From positions 28,571 through 92,570 of the forward strand of contig LUCM01008854.1 of NCBI GenBank assembly GCA_008360955.1: 64,000 nucleotides of DNA. Direction: 5' to 3'. The notes under the pieces are model-generated. The model was not told the DNA's origin and ran no database searches. It worked only from the letters and a program-made list of their open reading frames with translations. Made by a program: the position numbers and the translations under genes. The DNA is from Fasciolopsis buskii (lineage: Eukaryota > Platyhelminthes > Trematoda > Plagiorchiida > Fasciolidae). Positions 13,101-25,300 of this stretch are shown here, one piece after another; within the stretch, counting starts at the first letter, position 1; each line of letters begins with the position of its first letter.

Positions 13101-16080
13101 CCTCCCGCAGCGTGAAACTGGTGTGCAAAACCAATCAAAGATCGATATCAAGTTAAACAGATTTGCTCGTCCGTAGAAAAGCTGTCTACGATTTACCGAG
13201 TAGATAAACTAATGCAAGCTGAGCTTACGAACAAATTAGGATTTCATTCGCAGACAGGTTAACTTGCTCCAAAGTATTCCGTCACATCTAACCAGACCAC
13301 CTACCCGGTCCTAGATACTCAGGGGGAGTCAGGATAGGTCATATGTCAATCCAGTCCATCGCACTATATCGTTCAATAGACAAAGTTCAGTTGTGCAGCA
13401 GCAGCCAGTGTGGTGTAATTGTTTATATGTTTGCCCACGTTTTTCACTGATTGCTGTTACCTCACCAGTTTTCTCCAGAAGAGTGCGTCGACGCTGGTTA
13501 TAATTGCAAGCTTTTGTATTTTTACAATACCACTCTATCTATGCTTTTCTTGTCACCCTTTATGGTGTTTGCTCACCTTGCCATCAATTTTTGCAGTTGG
13601 CCCAATTTGTGACAAGTGCGAAATGTATGCTAATACCAAAACGTTTCATTGGGTTATGCCTGTTCGTCGACAATGGGACTGTTGAATTAACCGCAGGGCA
13701 ACAAATTGAATGCAAACACAAGAAAGGTGAAAATCAAACTATTTTTGCAATGCAGGTTGGGGAAATTTGCAGGTATGGCGACTGTTCAGGGAGGCCTATC
13801 TCCCTCAACTTCTGTCAATTTGATCATTTTCCTAAACAATGGTCAAATGGACACAGTGACTTCAGTTGGTCCTGGATTGATTGCTCATTCCCTGGGAGGT
13901 TTGGGGAGGGGGGTACGTTTTTTTCTCTCAAATTTTACTGGAAAGCAAAAATAGATTGCTTCATTAAACCATTTTCCGACTTTTGTGATAATATTGCTTG
14001 TATTTTGTTCTTCATGTTGGGGAAGTAGCTATTAAAAATTCAAAAACAAGTTAAAAAGCCAAGCAAAATCACCTACTAGATACCTTATTGGTCCTCTTAA
14101 AAGCACTGTGACATGCGAAGCTACTTTAAAGGCAGCAAAGTAACTTTTCTAATTCGCTGAATCTAATCGATTTATAGTGCAGCCGTTGTTTCTAATTGCC
14201 CTATTTCCTAGAAGCCTGCTTTGCATTGAAATAGGTGTCACGGTAAAAGGTGCTCTGGATCTTAGCTATAGCCCAAAGGTTGACGAATTATTCAAGCAGC
14301 TAACAAAATCCAGGTTGGACCAGTTATTGGTGATTTTCGAATTTTTTAATAGACCAGAGGAATATAAAATAATCAGTCTATCTTTCACAGCTACCTTTCA
14401 AAAGTTAATCATGATAATATTGTGCACGAGCAGTGCCCAGTCCGATGATAGATGCCGTGTTACTCAACCACATTATCAATCAGGGGCTCAACAGTTTGTT
14501 AACACAAGAGCAAAGTTTCTACCCCAGCTCAATCATGGATTGAAGCCGAACCAAATGTTTCATGTTATCCTCACTGACCTTAGAAACGAGGTATTCATAG
14601 TAATGAAAACTGTAGCTTTAAAAACGCCTCCGCTAAACTTTACCGTCCGACATTGAGCCACCGGCATGGAAAGAAACGCGGGCATATCTCTTCCAATTTT
14701 TAAAAGTATTATTTCCAGTACTTACATTATTGTAAGATAGGTCCAAATCAAGTTCTAGAGTACCTTTTGAGATTGATTTCTCGCTCAATCCCTTGGTGTA
14801 CAACTACCCCAAGTCAGTATACGTTCAGGGTAGCTTTAGGTTCAAATGACGCTCTGCATTAGCAAATAAAATTGACTTGTTATTACCTTAGAAAGTTTCA
14901 GTTTGCGAGGATCTGTCGTTTATGTTCTATAACTGATCCGTTTTGATAGACAAAACTTTTATTATTGCATGCTTTTCTTTTCGTTTGATTGACATAAATT
15001 TATTATCAACTTATAACGGAACTAAATCCAGTGATTACCTTTGTTTTTGATGTTACCTTATCACAATATTTTTCATCTTCTTGGTTTAGGTTTGCGAAAA
15101 TAGATTTTCTATCTAGGCGGTCTGACCCTCCTTTTTTGTACAAAAATATAAACTGGTACAATTGTTTTAAACCAGTGTTCCTTACGTCCCCTCATTTTAC
15201 TAAAAGTCAGGTTGCACAGTTCAACAGTCGTTTACCATGCTAATCAGTAGAATATATGAAAGCAAACCGCTTTCTATATTTTACGCATATCCGAGGTCAA
15301 ACGATAAACTAAGTCTTTGCTTGTGAAACCTTTAGTCGATACGCCAAGTAAGAATGAGCGATTATAAACTGAACAAATCAGAGTACACACAGTCCAACGA
15401 TCACTTGCAAAATGATCACTGGCGTTTAGTTATACAAAAGCTGGTGAAGGAAGAAAGTAGTATAACAGTAACGCAGGCTCCATTTCGGAGACTGACATTC
15501 TTTCCTGAGAACCTTGAAAGGGAGATGTCCAACGTGTGCTAGTTTGCTTCAAATTGGCGTTTCATTTCGATCAGAGCTATTGTGCTCTGACGTCAGCTCT
15601 TAAGAAGTGTTGAGTTGATTCGAACATAAAGGTTATTTCATCATGGCTTTATCCGAACAAAAAGGTGGAAGCCACTGTCGTATTCCTGCACTGTGTGCTC
15701 TGATAAGTGAACTACGGGTGCCGCAGAAAGGCATTAAGACATCCATGTTTAAGGCCCACTGACCTCGCGATCTGCTTACGTAAGATCTAAAGTTTAACTT
15801 ATGGCAGTTCCTCTGCTAGAGCCGGATTTTTCTAGAATCTATCGGCGACCGGTTTGCATGGGCTTGAATCCAGCAGAAGTAGAAGTCTTTTCACACCTGA
15901 ATGTGTTCAAGGGTTTTCACGCCTTTCAAATTAAATTTCGGTTTGTATTCTTGCAGTGACTCGTGATGCTCTACGTTGAACCATAACATAAACCGCCGAA
16001 ATGTATTACACTTTTACGCGTTTGCGGATGGTTGCCAATTAGTGACTAGTTTGGCCTCTGAACATAAATATTCCCCTTTG

Positions 16081-16086
16081 TTTATT
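16081..16086 (-). promoter_or_regulatory. poly(A) signal AATAAA of ZSWIM2
   Basis: The plus strand reads TTTATT, which is AATAAA on the minus strand. It starts 27 nt after the exon 8 stop codon. Cleavage would be expected at about 16060-16070. The GGGGTG just upstream is not informative. Confidence 0.55.
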
Positions 16087-16112
16087 CACCCCACCCTTGA
16101 TCACCATCTTAA

Positions 16113-16328
16113 CTAACGGTCTACCTTCAGCCACGCCAGACCTACTCTTTCACACCGTTGCGTCTGAAGTAAAGCAAACGATGAATGGGCTGCAAGTTTT
16201 GCGAAAATTTCTTGAGATAAGGTTTTGTTATCGATAGTGCGGATACTGCCGCCCCGTATGCACACCCGGTACCCTCCGATGCAATAATTGTCATACTTTC
16301 TCATTCCGATGTTAGCACCAGGACCTCC
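16113..16328 (-). CDS. ZSWIM2: ZSWIM2 terminal exon 8 (residues 495-565 and stop)
   Basis: Acceptor TTATTCATTTAG precedes GGAGGT in phase 0, matching the phase-0 donor of exon 7. The exon reads GGPGANIGMRKYDNYC, then GGYRVCIRGGSIRTI and a helical segment, and ends KVDR before TAG. An AATAAA lies about 30 nt beyond the stop. Frame, acceptor and poly(A) signal all fit, but I do not recognise the residues, so membership in this gene rests on position and phase only. A donor-like CTGAAG/GTAGAC lies four codons before the stop, so the exon might not be terminal. Confidence 0.6.
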   Translation of the reverse strand, partial: GGPGANIGMRKYDNYCIGGYRVCIRGGSIRTIDNKTLSQEIFAKLAAHSSFALLQTQRCERVGLAWLKVDR

Positions 16329-19300
16329 CTAAATGAATAAGTGTGCACTGGTAGAAATTAGCCTTGCCCAGCCGATGACATTATTCCCAAGAATAACCGT
16401 GTTCCTTAATGGACTCCGCCATTCACGCTCGTAACAGTACAAAGTGGACACGACTTTATTCACCAGCACCCCCTAAATTCCGGAATATATCAGTAGGATT
16501 ACGACGTGATGAATCGGAGAACAATACTAATTAATCGGTTCGGTGAAATTTGAACACGGTCATCTGAATAACTAGCTTGCACATCACCGTCGTGTGACAC
16601 AATTCCCAGCCCCAATATATTTTTCCTTGTCTCTTAAACTCCTTGCAAAGCTTTTATTTTTTTGATTTCTTAAATTTGTAAAGATTATTATTTCTTTTAA
16701 TTCAATCACAAAATTTTGATAGTGGACTAAAATTGGCGTAAAAATCAAGGTTTCTCTGCAACGGCGGCAGATGAGCAGAAACAACAAGTTTCCACAGGGC
16801 TTATCGTCAGCTTTTCTCTGTTACTGACTGCACAAATTCGAGATCAACTGTTTATGAATGCCAATTAAGTTACCGAAACATTTTCCGGTGAGCAACAAGT
16901 TTTAATCTTAAAGCGCTTCAAAAATGAGTGCTAAATTTGATGTTTAAATAGTACATGTTAGGTCACCGGCAGGGTCGACATCACACATACTGAATAGGTC
17001 CACTTTGATGATGATAAACCACTCTTCAAATTATTTTCTAAGTCTAATGCTGGGTCTGGGAGCCAACGGCACTGTTCACAGCAACTGTGTTCATCTTACT
17101 CGCATTGTCCGAACCCTGGCCATCTGAATTTGGTCAGTCATTTGGAATTTGACTGGTTCCCCACACCTTGTATGAAATGTTCGCGCATGTTCCAACTTTC
17201 ACATTTTCAGGTTCGGTGTCTTACGTACGGTTTTCTCTACTGGCCCATATGCGGGTATTTTGCGCCCTTCTTGTGTTTCAGCAAATCAACGCATAAAATT
17301 TTCTAGTTCGGTCACAGCCACAAACATTCATCAGCATCCAATGAGCGGACTGCATTTCGTATTGAGGTGAATGCTGCGGTAAAATACGTGAAGTACAACG
17401 GCTCTTCGACTTTATCACATTTTTTATTTTTTTCATCTGCCCCTGCTTTTTGAGATACAAAAAATAAAATGATTATTGCTGTTCCTCTCTTTTCTTTATC
17501 TACCTGTATGTCAATTTCTTTTGTTTGTTTTTATCTTCATACGTCAAAATACGTGGACTAGCAGCATTTAGTATTCCGTCGTTTGATGGCAAAATATGAA
17601 TAGTTTATTTTCAGACCTCAATGATCCAGCTGCGGCCAAGCAGCCAAGCTCGTTGCGTTTTAATGTGACTTCTCCACGCTGGAAATCGACGATAGCCTGT
17701 CATACTCCCGAATACGACAACGTTGGACATTTGTCATGGGCAAAATCAAAAATAACGAAAAAACACTTTTTCAACACTGAACATCACTGTTTTAACTGAA
17801 CATTTTTGGCTGACTAAATAAATTTTAGATTGAAATTAAATTTGAAATACTTTTATGATTGCTTTCAGATCAGTTAGTTTCGGCAGCGGTTAAAGTTTTT
17901 TCTCGAACTTGGCTTTACCTCTAAGTTATTTGGATACAAAAATCCGATCTAAAGGTTGATACATCATAAATGTACCTAGGAGAGATTTTAAAGTGTTTCG
18001 AAAATCGAAAACAATCAAACCTCACTCACCAAAGTTTCATCTAATTCGGTTTCCTGAACCACTCATCCGCCAATTAATTTTGATTGCTTCGGTCAGTGGA
18101 CTCAAATATTATTAGTTAAGAACATTTTCACAGTATTGTTAATTTTAGTACGTTTTATGAGTCGCGTGCCACTGGAAACCAGCCTGTTAGCGTGGAGATG
18201 ACCATGGGTCCCAAAAAACGCTTATTTAAAACCATTTTCTGGTGACCTGAAACAGTCCAGAAAGGATATTTTGAACTAAGATTGGGTGAGCGTAAGTTTA
18301 TCGGAATTTGTGAAACAAAAGCAGACAGAATAATCTAGTGCTAAGGTAAGTTCCTTTTGAAATTTGCTTAACCGTTGGAAGAATGACTGTTGAATCCCAT
18401 TTCCTCTTCCCTTGAAACAAATTTTTTTTCTATTTCTTGAGACGCTTGTGAGACGTTTTTTGGACAGATCTGTCTACGGCCAAAGATACTTTGTCCAAGG
18501 TCACAAATGCAAACAATAATGCACAAAGTCACCACAAGACCTCATTCACGTGACTGTTCTCATCTGACCTGTAGCGGCACTACGAATTTTGAATGAAGTG
18601 AAATGTAAATCATGCCACGAACTAACCATGGATTCTTAACACATGTCAAAGACCTTCTTGCACACTTTGAAGCACAGGTACTTTGGCATATTGCAAATGA
18701 CAACGTTTAAGGTCACTTTGGACTGGCATTGCGCATCTTGCGTTGACCTAGAGCAGAAAGCCAAAGGAATTACTTCCCGGACTGAGAGCAAAATCTGACC
18801 TTTCCAGTAGCAACTGAGTTCACAAAACGAAAATCACCTGCTGAGAAGTGGTCAGATTTGGAAGCACATCAAGGTCCTTTGAACATAGGATGAATTTTGT
18901 TAGTTTGTGTCAATTCTGGCTGTCACTCGGTAATCCATGAATTGGAAAAACCGCCTCATCCATACAATAGCTATGATTTCTAAACATGTTGTTATATTAT
19001 GCACCGCAAGTAGCGAAATATGAGAGGATAATTGTAACATCCTTGGATTTTTCGGGCATCATTATATTACCGATACACGAGCTACAACCGATAATTCAAC
19101 TCCTGAATAAGAACAACGAATTTCTTATGGGGATCTATAACGGGGAGCGTGCTGCGAACATGTATTAACTATATCACATTTAGCTGCGAATAAAATCTGA
19201 AAATCCAAGGTTGGTCATCAAAAATTTCTTGATGTCGCAGTGCCGGAAGACTTTGCCGATCGAGTTAAACGGGGTGCCGCCGACTGTCCGACAAAGGTAA

Positions 19301-22300
19301 GTCCATTCAGAGCACCGGTGGGCTGTAAAATCAACAAGGCAATTAATTGATCAATCACAGACATTTATTCCAAATTTATTGCTTGAACATCTTGGAAAAA
19401 CGGACACTTGTGAACTTCTATTTTAGCGATGTTCAGTTTGGCCAGACAAGCATGAGACACATTCCGATGTTCCGTTAGCATACTGAAAATGGAATACAAT
19501 TTATCACTAATCAAAATTTATCAAATCAGAAAACTAATTTAGGCATTTCACGAAATGTATTTGTTGTGTCTGCTTATCAAGGCACATATGCCAGAAAAAT
19601 TACGTAGTATACATGAGGTGATGGGGGAGAGAAGACTACCTTCAGTTCCAACATCTTGTGGGATGTGATATTAAGAAAATTAAGATTTATATTACATTGT
19701 ATTTTAGGCCTCTGTTTTGGTCAAAAAGGGGAAGGAGAAGCCAGCACATTCAACTTGGAAGTAGATAAAAAGCAAAAATATATCCTTAGAAAAAGAAAAT
19801 GCATGGATATTAGAACTTAGTTTGGATGAAATCGGTTTAGACGTCGAACGACTGACTGAATCCGTATGATGTGACCGGATAATGCAATGCATGAACTGTT
19901 TTGTATTTAAAAAGTAAAGGAACTGGGCAAGCATTTCACAAAAGGGCAATGCAGTAGGAACGCTTGAGAACATTTTACTGCTTCATCTGTAATCCACTAT
20001 CTTTCACTTTGTTATTATTTAACTCGGATCTCATGTTGGGATGGTAACAAGTACCGAAATGAATAAACGTCTTCTCGTGTTTATTTCCACTTAAACTTGA
20101 CATCGAAGGAAGCCGATTGGCGCAAAGAAAAGTAGATAGTTAGACAAATTAATTATATACTCTTACCTGTGAATTCATACTATTTGTGTCGCATGGAATT
20201 CGGTCAGAGGTAGTTGACTTTTCCCGAAGAGGACGGATAGGAAGCGCGCTTGCACTGACTTTCAACTCTGAGAAACGATTGATGTGGTCCTCGATCCCTC
20301 CAAGAAATCTATTCACAGATGGATTTACCGTCTCTGTCAACGACTTCGATATAATACTCGTGGGTCTGACACGTGATCCATCTAAGGGACATGTTGCTGA
20401 CCTAAGGTGATTAGAGGTTAGAACGGAAAACGTATTGATTTCACTTGCATCTTTTACTTCCACTTGTGGTCTAATTTTTCATCAAATTGAATTTTAAATG
20501 ATAATGACCACACGGCAATTTCCATACGGTGAGCGAAATCAATTTGTCAGTTACTTTAGGCTTAATGGAACCGATACACAGTGGAAAAATAGCCCCACGA
20601 CTAGCTTTCGTCTAATATGCTGCCATACGAGCACGATTACTCATTTGTGTATAAGGTAAAGTGCATCAAAAACGTTGTGTATTGTTAAAAGCGACCGTTT
20701 TCACTATTAGAAACAAGAATGAAAGAGTTGGTTCTTTTATAACTTCGGTGGTACTCGCTCAAGATACAGTGACTGCACGTGCCGAATGCTGCATCAGTTG
20801 GTGTTAGAGTAATTAATTTAAGCTCCCCACTGATGCTCTGAACTCAGTGCACACTGGGTGGAGACCGTGTAGCTTCGCAAACTGCGACTAATAAAAATTT
20901 TCGTTCGGCAACTGTCAAAAAATGTATCTCCCAATAATTGTTACTTTGCTACCCAAATCATCGAAAAACGAGTCTTGCAAAACAGAATGACTGTTTCGTT
21001 GTACGCTACCCTTCGAAGCAAATAGTGATCGTAAGATAATTCGAGGTGGCCACCCGATAACACGGAAAAAAGTACGAAAAATTTAACTGGTAAACTGGCT
21101 GCTTGTAGGTGTAGTTAGAATACCGGATCGAGACCCACGAGATCCCTCGAAGCAATGGTTGAAGACAATAGGTGACGCTCTTGCTTTCTAAATCATCGTT
21201 CTTCAAGTTACCAGTGAATAGAAAATGGGATTCAATAATGGTTTCGGTAGGTGAAACAAACCGTAGGCATTGTGCCAAACATTTTTGGATATGGCTTGTC
21301 GTATATACGAAACGTGTAAAAATCGTGTCCGTAAAACGTAACGGAGTTAACGATTCTGAATGAAGTAGATTTTGTAACACTAAGATGTTACGGTTCCGCT
21401 GGATAACAGTATTTATATACCGATTATAGATCGATGGATGTGTCTGACGATTTCCCTCACTTTCAAACCAAGGAACATAGCGATAACCATATGGTGGCTT
21501 TGCGCTTTTGATCATCACAGCAGACCACAGTTTTCGCTTACGAAAGGGCATTGCCTTTTAGAGACAAATAAAAACAAATAAGCGAAAGACCTTGTTCGGT
21601 AAAACTTAGAAAACAGTTTAATTAATTCGTCTAATCTTTTTACTTTTCACACCTAGTCCTCCCGTTATACAGTGGTAGGAGTTCTAAATCAGATTAGTCT
21701 TGAATTTGTAAGTATATATGTGTACATACATACATACATATCAAAAAATCTTTTCCGTTGAAAGCTAAAAGAAAACCTATAGCTACTATTGTGTAGAGAA
21801 ACATTAGATTCAACTAGCTGGTTGTAAGTTTACCCAGCTGCATAATGTCGGTATGAACAATTCCTTACGATATTTCGACCTGAAAATGTTTTGTTATTTG
21901 AAGTTAAGTCAACGATTTTGTGCATTTATGTTTTTGCCGAATGGTCAATCTCTTGTTTCCTAATTATTTCCTAACTGACCGGTCACTTTTTAGGTGTCGT
22001 GGTTGAGAGAACAAATTTACAATTGTTTATTTTGCAAAATCTCCCGATGAAAGGTCATCAAAATTAGTGTTTCGTTCTCTAAATGTAGAAGTCGGAGTGT
22101 CTTGTGAATATACATAATGTAATTCTCCCCTAGCCGCAGAATTTTGCAGATAGGCGATGACTGTGTGCAAAATCACCCATTTTTTTGCTCTCCAGAAAAC
22201 AATATTCAATGACAATCAGCATCTCAGTTTCAAGGCACGGGAAAGAGAAGTTTTACTGTTGTATTTGAATCTAGACTTAATATACGAACGATGTGTACGT

Positions 22301-25300
22301 AATATATCGCCAAACAACAGACAATGGGTTCATTGATTTTTATGACAGCAAATTTTATATATTCAGTAAACAAAGCTGTGCACGAACATGAAATAACTAG
22401 AGTCTGCGTTAAATTGATTCAGTCCGATTGCTGCCCACTGGATGTTCAGTTGGTGACCTTTGATAAGGGAAACATTTTAACAATCAAAATAAAGCGCTAA
22501 TTACAGTTTTCGCTTTGTTTTTCTTTATCTGTATCTTTTATTGGCGTATTACCGGGAGCATATAATCCATAGGAAATGTACGCGTCTAACACATGAAGTC
22601 GCATGGCCTGACTTCTCGTCCAATGTGATCGATAATAACTAGGCAAACTCTCAAACAGTCGGTGCTTCTTGAACTAAAGCCACTCTCCCTACATACACAC
22701 ATAGGCTATCTCCTCAGTTTTCTTTCCACTCGATCCGTTTTGGAGCTTGTAATTTGTCGTTATTTATTAATGTTATAAATCTTTGTTACCGAACGAAACC
22801 ATCTACCAGAAGCCACTAGCCACTAGCTTAGAGCTCCATGGATTATCACGCTTCATTCTCTTGCTCTAGCCGCTACCGACCATACAGTGCTGCCTCCTCT
22901 CCACTGCCAGTCTTAGTTATGCCAGTAAGTTATCAAAATCGAATGTGATTTGATTACTACACATCGCCCTTCACCTGAGCATGATCCCACCTGAAATGAG
23001 AGGCAATGAGTCGCCTTTTGGTAGGCCTACTGCTTGTTGCATAAAGTGCTACATTTTCCATCTATTTAAAAGTACAAAATTCTGATTTCCTTGTTTTTAG
23101 CAATAACTTATTGTAAAAGGTTAATTCTTCACGGGTTTGAAAGTACAAGCATGAAGTTTTATTAAATAACTGTATCGTTTAAAAATTTGTAAGTGAATAT
23201 TTTGTCGTTTTTAAAGGAAACAAATGCTTCGACCAATTCAACGGAATGGCAGACAACCTCAAGCAAACTGACATTCCTCAGTTCTTGAGTCCACAAAATC
23301 CCGTTTCATGGTAACATATGAACAAAGATTTGGTTTACTAGCATAAAATTTACAGATTTCGTTAAATTTTCTCTTCAGTTGTCTTTCTGTTCTATCTATA
23401 TATGAATGACAACTAAAACGAGCCCTGATTTTGTACATTTGTTATAAGTGTATTTATCTTTCCTCTGCAGTACGAAGGTGACTTGTTTTCACGTTATCTA
23501 AATCGAAAATATTTTCCATGAATTACACTGCATAATGGGTTTTCGTTAAAAGTTGGATACAGTACTTCAGAATAAGCACTGAAAATGGCACATAAACGTC
23601 TAATTTTAATCTTGCTGATCGAGTTTCCATATCCAACTCAAATGTGCGACCATGAAGATCGAGTAAAATCCAAGTATTTTCAAACAGACCCACGTGTACT
23701 TCATTGTTAGGCAATTCGCATATTCCCCATTTACTTTTCATTTCGTATCAGAATGCGAAAATAAAACTCCTTGGTTCTGATCCTAACCTCTCCGGATTGA
23801 ACAGGTACGGATAATGCTGTGATTATTCTAATGGACCAGCTCAAAGATTCGCATTTTAAGACGGTTATGCCTAACTTTCTTCGTGAAGAACCACTTGTTT
23901 TCCTTTGGAAATATAATTTTGCCGATTCTGTCCCGTCCAAAAAATGTGATCAACATTTGATCAATTCCAAAACTCACTGATGCAAAAGCCACGGATCAAT
24001 GCAGGCTGTGTGAAAAATATGTTCACAGCCAGGCACCAGGCGACGAACCACATCACCCATGCGAAACGACATCAGACAAATGCGGCACTGACGCCCCGGG
24101 GCTAGCAGACCAGTGGTCATAATTGAACCCCAATTATCCAGGGGTGCATGCAAGCCATCAGAACGGCCCAGCTTAGCCGCCTCGATCACCTGAGACACAA
24201 AATCTCCCTGAACGTTGGGCATTTTCTGTCTGGCGGTTTTACAGACAGATCGATTGCGTGGTTGACTTATCGTCCAGTGGGGTAGTCGGGCCAGGTCGTT
24301 CAACCGCAAGGTTTCCGTCTGGTCGGAGAAAATCACATGCCTACGTTGGTGCCAATGGAGAACCAAAACTTTAATTAACGTGTAACTTATTTAATACTCA
24401 CGTGAAAATTTGTTTTTTCTGTCTTCTACAGGCAACATCGAAATGCGCCATCAGCATTGACCATGGAAAACTGTGATCAGAAATAAATTGTGTCTGTTTG
24501 CATATCATTATGGGATTTCTTCCAACTAGTGGGAATTTCTGATTACTTAACAAAGCACTGGGAGACGTCAGCAAATAATTTAGTGCTTAAGCAATATAAA
24601 TTGATTTGTTAGAGATATCAAAATAAAAATTGTTCTCGCAGGGATCTCACATTTCATTAAATGGTTTAATGGTTAGTTTTGTTGTTCTTCACAAAATACA
24701 TTAATTTGGTAAATGTTTTAAAGGAACACGAACTACTGGTCAAAAAGGGAAATCTTGCTCTGCGGGTGAATTTGCCGAAGCATTCACTCTGTTGGATGCC
24801 ATTTACTTGTGCAATGTGGCATGGTGATCACTGATCCTTAGATGAAATGTCCAAACACCGTTCGGCATGGCCCCGTAGCTCAGCTCCTACAGCAGATACC
24901 GTGCGTATGTGTCTGCTTTCTCAATTCTTCGGTGACAAAATGAATCTCCTGGATTCCAGTTTATGGGACCAAATGCACCTGCTTACCGTGGGGACAATAA
25001 AGTGTCATTGTCTTCTGCGGAAACTCCGTTCTTTGCTTTTAAAGTGTGGTTCATATTGTGCGGTATACACCGGTTGATGCCAACTAAAAGCCATTTTCCG
25101 TTTGGGGTCTGGAATTAAAAAAATGAATAAGTTCCACTTTGAAGACACACGTGAAAATTCTCGACTTTAACTGGATATTCACAGCAAAACTACGTTTTCA
25201 ATATGGCGAATGCCACCTACTGAGTAGGAATTGCGGGTTTTGTCGCCTATTCACCCAACGGGTAAGGGCAAGAGATCTTTTATGAAAATAAACTTACTGA

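Larger units (their letters stand above)
1..16060. other. Downstream intergenic DNA, no recognised gene
   Basis: This is AT-rich DNA beyond the ZSWIM2 poly(A) signal. Apart from the (CTAT)n tract and a possible SINE head near 4.2 kb, I see only short ORFs in all frames. Two longer plus-strand frames (13504-14028 and 14177-14656) have no recognisable domain and no convincing splice context. Confidence 0.6.
20402..23977 (-). other. ZSWIM2 intron 6 (3.6 kb)
   Basis: The intron starts GTGAGT and ends ATCACCTTAG, and it splits RING-H2 2 in phase 2. It contains a LINE 3' end (21060-21195, plus strand) and a short TACA/TA repeat near 21705-21745. I see nothing else. Confidence 0.8.

Noticed and set aside
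18480..18730. Inverted-repeat (MITE-like) element from repeated AAGGTCAC and ACTTTG strings
   Set aside because: The matches are short and mixed in orientation. No terminal repeats or target duplication were identified.
20186..20410. Plus-strand ORF overlapping 20.2-20.4 kb
   Set aside because: It is the antisense shadow of ZSWIM2 exon 7, which completes a RING finger.
21006..21551. 181-codon minus-strand ORF
   Set aside because: Part of it is antisense to a LINE 3' tail. It has no domain and no supporting splice context.
24857..24900. tRNA gene suggested by GCCCCGTAGCTCAGC
   Set aside because: An A-box-like string only. No B box, acceptor stem or anticodon arm follows.
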